Assembly: GCA_902470895.1 (NCBI GenBank)
Contig: CABRID010000018.1
Span: 1 to 25,310, forward strand
DNA: 25,310 bases
Direction: 5' to 3'
Source of the DNA: an uncultured Collinsella sp.
GTDB taxonomy: Bacteria > Actinomycetota > Coriobacteriia > Coriobacteriales > Coriobacteriaceae
A program made the position numbers and the translations under genes. Below the pieces are notes generated by a model. It saw only the letters and a list, made by a program, of their open reading frames with translations, searched no databases and was not told where the DNA came from. Shown in pieces: positions 21,683-25,310 of the stretch (the stretch's first letter is position 1; every line of letters starts with the position of its first letter).

Positions 21683-21715
21683 TTGGTGCAAAGTAACCTG
21701 TCCCCCTTGCACCAA
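21683..21715. repeat. 9-nt inverted repeat abutting the thrE stop
   Basis: TTGGTGCAA (21683-21691) and TTGCACCAA (21707-21715) surround a 15-nt loop containing CTGTCCCCC. It directly touches the thrE stop codon. It lies 3 nt from the 22-nt repeat. Confidence 0.72.
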
Positions 21716-23284
21716 TTAGCTGGTATGGCGCCAGCGAGGGTCGGTGAGGGTTCTCGCCACGCCCAAGCCAACGGGCAGAAACGCCACGATGAGCACTGCG
21801 CGTACAAACCAGCCGAGCATGTTGACCGTGTCGAAGGTGCACATGTAATACATAGAGCGATAGAGATACAGACCGGGCACCATAATGACAATCGAAGGCA
21901 CCGTGAGGGCGATGCGCGGGTAGGTGAGCTTGACTTCGGCCAAGCTTGCCAGCAGACCCGATACCAGCGCGCCGATAAACGCTGCTGCCTCGGGAGGCAT
22001 TCCCGTGCTGAGGCCCAGGAAGGGAATCATCGTCGGCGCATCGACAAGGGTCAGACGCAGGGTATTGGACACGGCGCCGATCAACCCAGCTGCCGCGGCC
22101 ATCTTAACCGGGCTGTTGAACATCACCGAGAAGCCGAATACGCCAACGAAGCTCATCACCACGCGTAGGAGCGTAAGGGCAAGCGGCGAAAGGCCCAGTG
22201 GGGCAAAGTCGTCCGGCGCCAGGCCAACACACTCGGCAACCATCCAACCTACGAGCGTCGCCATCACAATAATCGATACGGCATATGAAAGGCGCTCGAT
22301 ACCGCTTCGCATGTCGAGCTTGGCGATGTCGAGGCCTGCCGTAATGAGCGGAAAGCCGGGAATCACAAAGAGCATGGCGCCGATATAGCCTTCTTGGTGC
22401 GACATTGCCCCCGGTATGACCTGGCCAAGGCCGAGCAATGCCAGCAGATACGAAACGCAAGCGAGCGCAACGCCGGTCGTCAGCGCGCTGAACTGACCAA
22501 GGCCTTGCTTGAGAATATGGGAGCGGGCAAAGTTGCCGACACCAGCGCCTACGAATGCGCAGGCCATCTCGATAGGGCCGCCGCCGAGCAAAAAGACGAA
22601 GGCGCCGCAAGCACAGGCTGCCGCAAGGCCCTGTTGCCAGGGAGAGTAATCGGGCTTTGAGCTCTCAACGGTCTTGAGCATCTCGTGGTATTCGTGCACG
22701 GTAAACCGGCGCCCATACGTCTCGATTTCCTTTAAGAAGCTCTCCATCATCCAAATGCGATGGGTATTGACTCCCGTTGTGGGCAGGCTGACAACCTCGT
22801 TAAAGCAGTGGCCATCTTCGATGCAGGTGCACTCAAACGACAGAAGACTCAGGTCGACGTGAATCGTGACGCCGAGTATAGCGGCAACACGATTCATGGT
22901 ATCGCGCACGCGCCAGGCACCTGTTCCGCTTGCCAGCATAAGCATGCCGGTGCGGCAGATGATGGATGACTTATCAGTGAGCGGCGCATCGACGGCAAGC
23001 TCATCGCCTGCCGTCACGATCTGGTGCCAGTCAGTTTTCATATGGAGCGCGCCGGCACGAACGCCGTGGTGTAGGGGGGCTCTCGAAAGCAGCGAGTCAA
23101 GGCGCGAAGACCGTGGGGGCTCCGCTGATTCGCCCTCGTCCTCGTCGGGTTCCTCATCGACCAGATCAAATGAGTCAAGCGATGCCGGCTCGCGACGATC
23201 GATTAGCTCCTCATCCTCATCGTCAAAGTAATTGAACTGATCGAGCATGTCCTCTTCGATTGCACGCTCGCTCACATCGTCCAT
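21716..23284 (-). CDS. ThrE-family threonine/serine exporter, fused halves
   Basis: The 522-residue protein joins an N-terminal ThrE (DUF1212) half to a C-terminal ThrE_2 (DUF3815) half; in many bacteria these are two genes. A soluble domain (about 80-215) contains CRTGMLMLASGTGAWRV and a cytoplasmic NTHRIW block, then ten or so membrane segments follow (about 218-510). The PGFPLITAGLDIAKLD motif in the first half and the VPSIVIMVPGLYLYRSMY motif in the second are typical. ThrE proteins export threonine and serine. The first 60 residues are strongly acidic and look disordered. AGGGAG lies about 8 nt before the ATG. Substrate is not provable from sequence. Confidence 0.88.
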   Translation of the reverse strand: MDDVSERAIEEDMLDQFNYFDDEDEELIDRREPASLDSFDLVDEEPDEDEGESAEPPRSSRLDSLLSRAPLHHGVRAGALHMKTDWHQIVTAGDELAVDAPLTDKSSIICRTGMLMLASGTGAWRVRDTMNRVAAILGVTIHVDLSLLSFECTCIEDGHCFNEVVSLPTTGVNTHRIWMMESFLKEIETYGRRFTVHEYHEMLKTVESSKPDYSPWQQGLAAACACGAFVFLLGGGPIEMACAFVGAGVGNFARSHILKQGLGQFSALTTGVALACVSYLLALLGLGQVIPGAMSHQEGYIGAMLFVIPGFPLITAGLDIAKLDMRSGIERLSYAVSIIVMATLVGWMVAECVGLAPDDFAPLGLSPLALTLLRVVMSFVGVFGFSVMFNSPVKMAAAAGLIGAVSNTLRLTLVDAPTMIPFLGLSTGMPPEAAAFIGALVSGLLASLAEVKLTYPRIALTVPSIVIMVPGLYLYRSMYYMCTFDTVNMLGWFVRAVLIVAFLPVGLGVARTLTDPRWRHTS

Positions 23285-23392
23285 ACAGGGGCTCCCTTCC
23301 TACCGACTAACCCCCATCCTAGGCAGCAACGGCTAAAGGAAACATAAAAGAGACGGCTGTCATGCGAGCCATGTGCGCAATATCCGTTGGGT

Positions 23393-23446
23393 AGTCGTTG
23401 GGGACGTTCTTGAATGACTAGTCGTTTAAGAACGTCCCCAATGACT
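23393..23446. repeat. nested palindrome of two abutting 27-nt units
   Basis: Unit 1 (23393-23419) and unit 2 (23420-23446) are inverted copies with three changes. Each unit is itself flanked by AGTCGTT and AATGACT, near-inverted 7-mers. So the block reads 7-13-7, 7-13-7 with the middle 13-mers (GGGGACGTTCTTG and TAAGAACGTCCCC) inverted. Seen in sequence; origin unknown. A TTGACA follows at 23454 without a -10 box. Confidence 0.82.
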
Positions 23447-23502
23447 AAAACTCTTGACAGTCACGATAACGCCGCAGGTTGAGGACGGACAGCGAGCGAC
23501 GT

Positions 23503-23588
23503 CCAGAGCGAACAAGTTGGCATGAAAAAGGCAAGGCATAGACCTTCTGGTCATGCCTTGCCTTTTGAATGCCAAATTGTCGCTCTGG
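23503..23588 (-). terminator. long-stem terminator after lysS
   Basis: The inner stem (23525-23539 with 23553-23566) is 14 bp around a 13-nt loop and is followed on the minus strand by TTTTT. Outer arms (about 23503-23523 and 23569-23588) extend it with one gap and one mismatch, giving over 30 bp in all, far longer than a terminator needs. Confidence 0.85.
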
Positions 23589-23608
23589 GCGGCGCGCAGC
23601 GTCGAGCA

Positions 23609-23636
23609 GTTACGGCGTTTGGTAAAACGCCGTAAC
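23609..23636 (-). repeat. 12-bp perfect hairpin right after lysS stop
   Basis: GTTACGGCGTTT and AAACGCCGTAAC with loop GGTA, starting 3 nt after the lysS stop. No T-tract follows; it may protect the mRNA end or slow release before the terminator at 23525-23566. Confidence 0.75.
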
Positions 23637-23639
23637 CCC

Positions 23640-25264
23640 CTAGTACATCTTTGCGCCGGCGGGGATGGAAGCGTCGAGCTGAATCAGGTTGAGGCGCTCC
23701 TCGCCCTCCTCCTCGTGGATGGCACTGATGAGCATGCCGCAGCTGGGAATGCCCATCATCTTGCGCGGAGGCAGGTTGGTGATGGCGAGCAAGGTCTTGC
23801 CAACCAGGTCCTCGGGCTCGTAATAAGCGTGAATACCGGAGAGGATGGTGCGGTCGGTGCCGGTGCCGTCGTCGAGCGTAAAGTTCAGCAGCTTCTTGGA
23901 CTTCTTGACGGCCTCGCATGCCTTGACCTTCACAGCGCGGAAATCGCTCTTGGAGAAGGTATCAAAGTCGACGAACTCCTCGAACAGCGGCTCAACGGCG
24001 ATCTTGGAGTAATCGAGCGTGGGCTTAAGCGACGTAACGAACGGGCTCGCGGCGTTGCCGGCCTCGGCAGCCTTGGCGGCAGCGGCACCGGACTGGAAAC
24101 CCTTCTCGGGCTTCATGTGCGGGAACAGCAGCACGTCGCGGATGGAAGCCTGGTTAGTGAGCAGCATGACCACGCGGTCGATACCGATGCCGATACCGCC
24201 CGCAGGAGGCATACCGTACTCGAGGGCGCGCACGTAGTCCTCGTCATACTCCATGGCCTCATCGTCGCCGCCGGCCTTCTCGGCCATTTGGGCAGCAAAG
24301 CGCTCAGCCTGGTCGACCGGGTCGTTGAGCTCGGAAAATGCGTTGGCGTACTCGTGGCCGGCAATAACCAGCTCAAAACGGTGGGTCAGACGCGGATCGT
24401 CCTCAAAACGCTTGGCAAGCGGGCTGACCTCGATGGGGTAATCACACACGAACGTGGGGTTGACGATGGTGTCCTCGCCCAGCTCATCGTAAATCTCGGC
24501 GATGATCTTGCCAGCAGTCCACTCGGGCTTGATCTCCAGGCCCTTCTCGCGCGCGGCGGCAGCAAGCTCCTCGACCGGCGTGTCGATGGTGACCTGCTTG
24601 CCGAGCACGTCGGAGACGATGTCGGTCATGGGACGGCTGGCCCACTCACCAGAAAGGTCGATGGTCTGGCCCTGATACTCGATGACCTCGGGGTTGCCGA
24701 TGGCCTTGTTAGCCGCCTTAATGACACCCTGGGCGAGCGCCTTCATGCCCTCGAGGTCGGAGAAGGCACGGTAGGCCTCCATCGTGGTGAACTCGGGGTT
24801 GTGGGTAAGGTCCATGCCCTCGTTACGGAAGATGCGGCCGATCTCGAACACGCGCTCAAAACCACCGACAATGCAGCGCTTAAGGTGCAGCTCGGTGGCA
24901 ATACGCAGATAGCACTCCTGATCGAGCGCGTTGAAGTGGGTAATGAACGGCTTGGCAGTAGCACCGCCCTGGATGGTCTGCAGGATGGGGGTCTCGACCT
25001 CCATGTAGCCGTCGGACTCCATAAAGCGACGGAAGGTGGAGAGAATCTGCGAACGTTTACGGAAGGTCTCGCGAACGTCGTCGTTGGCGATCAGGTCGAC
25101 ATAGCGCTGGCGATAGCGGGTCTCCTTGTCGGAAAGACCGTGGAACTTCTCGGGCAGCGGACGAACGGCTTTGGCAAGCAGGGTCGCGCTCTTAGGGGCA
25201 ACGGAAAGCTGGCCGCGCTGGGTGCGCACGACCACGCCGGTCACGCCCAGGATGTCGCCCAGGT
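23640..25264 (-). CDS. lysS: lysyl-tRNA synthetase with C-terminal tRNA-binding domain, partial
   Basis: Class II LysRS charges tRNA-Lys. Visible are the end of the N-terminal OB fold (LGDILGVTGVVVRTQRG), motif 1 (RYRQRYVDL, ESDGYMEVETPIL), motif 2 (ERVFEIGRIFRNEG) and motif 3 (GIGIGIDRVVMLL). The last 109 residues (23643-23969) form a Trbp111/EMAP-type domain: DFRAVKVKACE, LSGIHAYYEPEDLVGK, NLPPRKMMGIPSCGMLISA. This domain is usual at the end of MetRS, not LysRS, and should raise tRNA affinity. The linker (GAAAAKAAEAGNAA) is low complexity. The gene is cut by the contig end; roughly 100 N-terminal residues are missing, and bases after 25264 are adapter. Confidence 0.95.
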
Positions 25265-25310
25265 CTGTCTCTTATACACATCTGACGCTGCCGACGATAC
25301 TCCTTGTGTA
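25265..25310. other. Illumina Nextera adapter contamination
   Basis: CTGTCTCTTATACACATCT (25265-25283) is the Tn5 mosaic end used in Nextera libraries. It continues with GACGCTGCCGACGA (25284-25297, the read-1 adapter complement), TACTCCTT (25298-25305, reverse complement of i5 index AAGGAGTA, known as S507/N507) and GTGTA (the start of the P5 complement). These bases are not from the organism. Confidence 0.98.

Noticed and set aside
23454..23483. TTGACA as a plus-strand promoter
   Set aside because: No -10 box at 16-19 nt and no plus-strand gene follows.

Overview
This window looks like the end of a draft contig from a high-GC actinobacterium of the class Coriobacteriia, most likely Collinsella or a close relative. 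That placement is inferred from gene content and order and from GC-rich third codon positions; no 16S gene is present. The last 46 bases (25265-25310) are not genomic: they match an Illumina Nextera transposase adapter with an i5 index and the edge of P5. The lysS gene is therefore cut by the contig end.

Left part (1-4640, all minus strand). Two translation units read leftward. The first is promoter, rpmG, tRNA-Trp, secE, nusG, rplK, rplA. The second is promoter, tRNA-Tyr, tRNA-Thr(GGT), tRNA-Met, tuf, terminator. Both promoters have TTGACA with an 18-nt spacer and share an identical 18-base block over the -35 region, so the two units are probably co-regulated.

Island-like part (4640-7800). 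A single DUF262/DUF1524 (GmrSD-like, type IV restriction family) gene lies between tRNA loci. Beside it are a large inverted repeat, an array of six 15-nt elements alternating in orientation at an exact 40-nt period, and tRNA-Thr(TGT) with a 29-nt partial copy of itself 180 bp away. The array is the least explained structure in the window.

Central part (7820-13352, minus strand). A compact operon reads disA, ispD, ispF, cysS, then rlmB and rae1 (yacP). It combines c-di-AMP synthesis, the MEP isoprenoid pathway, cysteinyl-tRNA synthesis, rRNA methylation and mRNA cleavage. Overlaps of 1 and 11 nt and gaps of 3 nt show tight coupling. Between cysS and rlmB are a terminator-like hairpin and a long inverted repeat.

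Plus-strand part (13500-16182). mntP (Mn2+ exporter) sits behind a yybP-ykoY manganese riboswitch with a clear terminator. It is followed by a hipBA toxin-antitoxin pair with a perfect 15-bp inverted operator. The middle of hipB looks frameshifted.

Right part (16200-25264, minus strand). pepD, clpC, a DUF2798 membrane protein, a fused ThrE-type exporter and lysS follow. The visible LysRS carries a C-terminal Trbp111/EMAP-type tRNA-binding domain. The intergenic spaces hold several sequence-unrelated long inverted repeats of similar build (arms about 9-29 nt), beyond what ordinary terminators explain.
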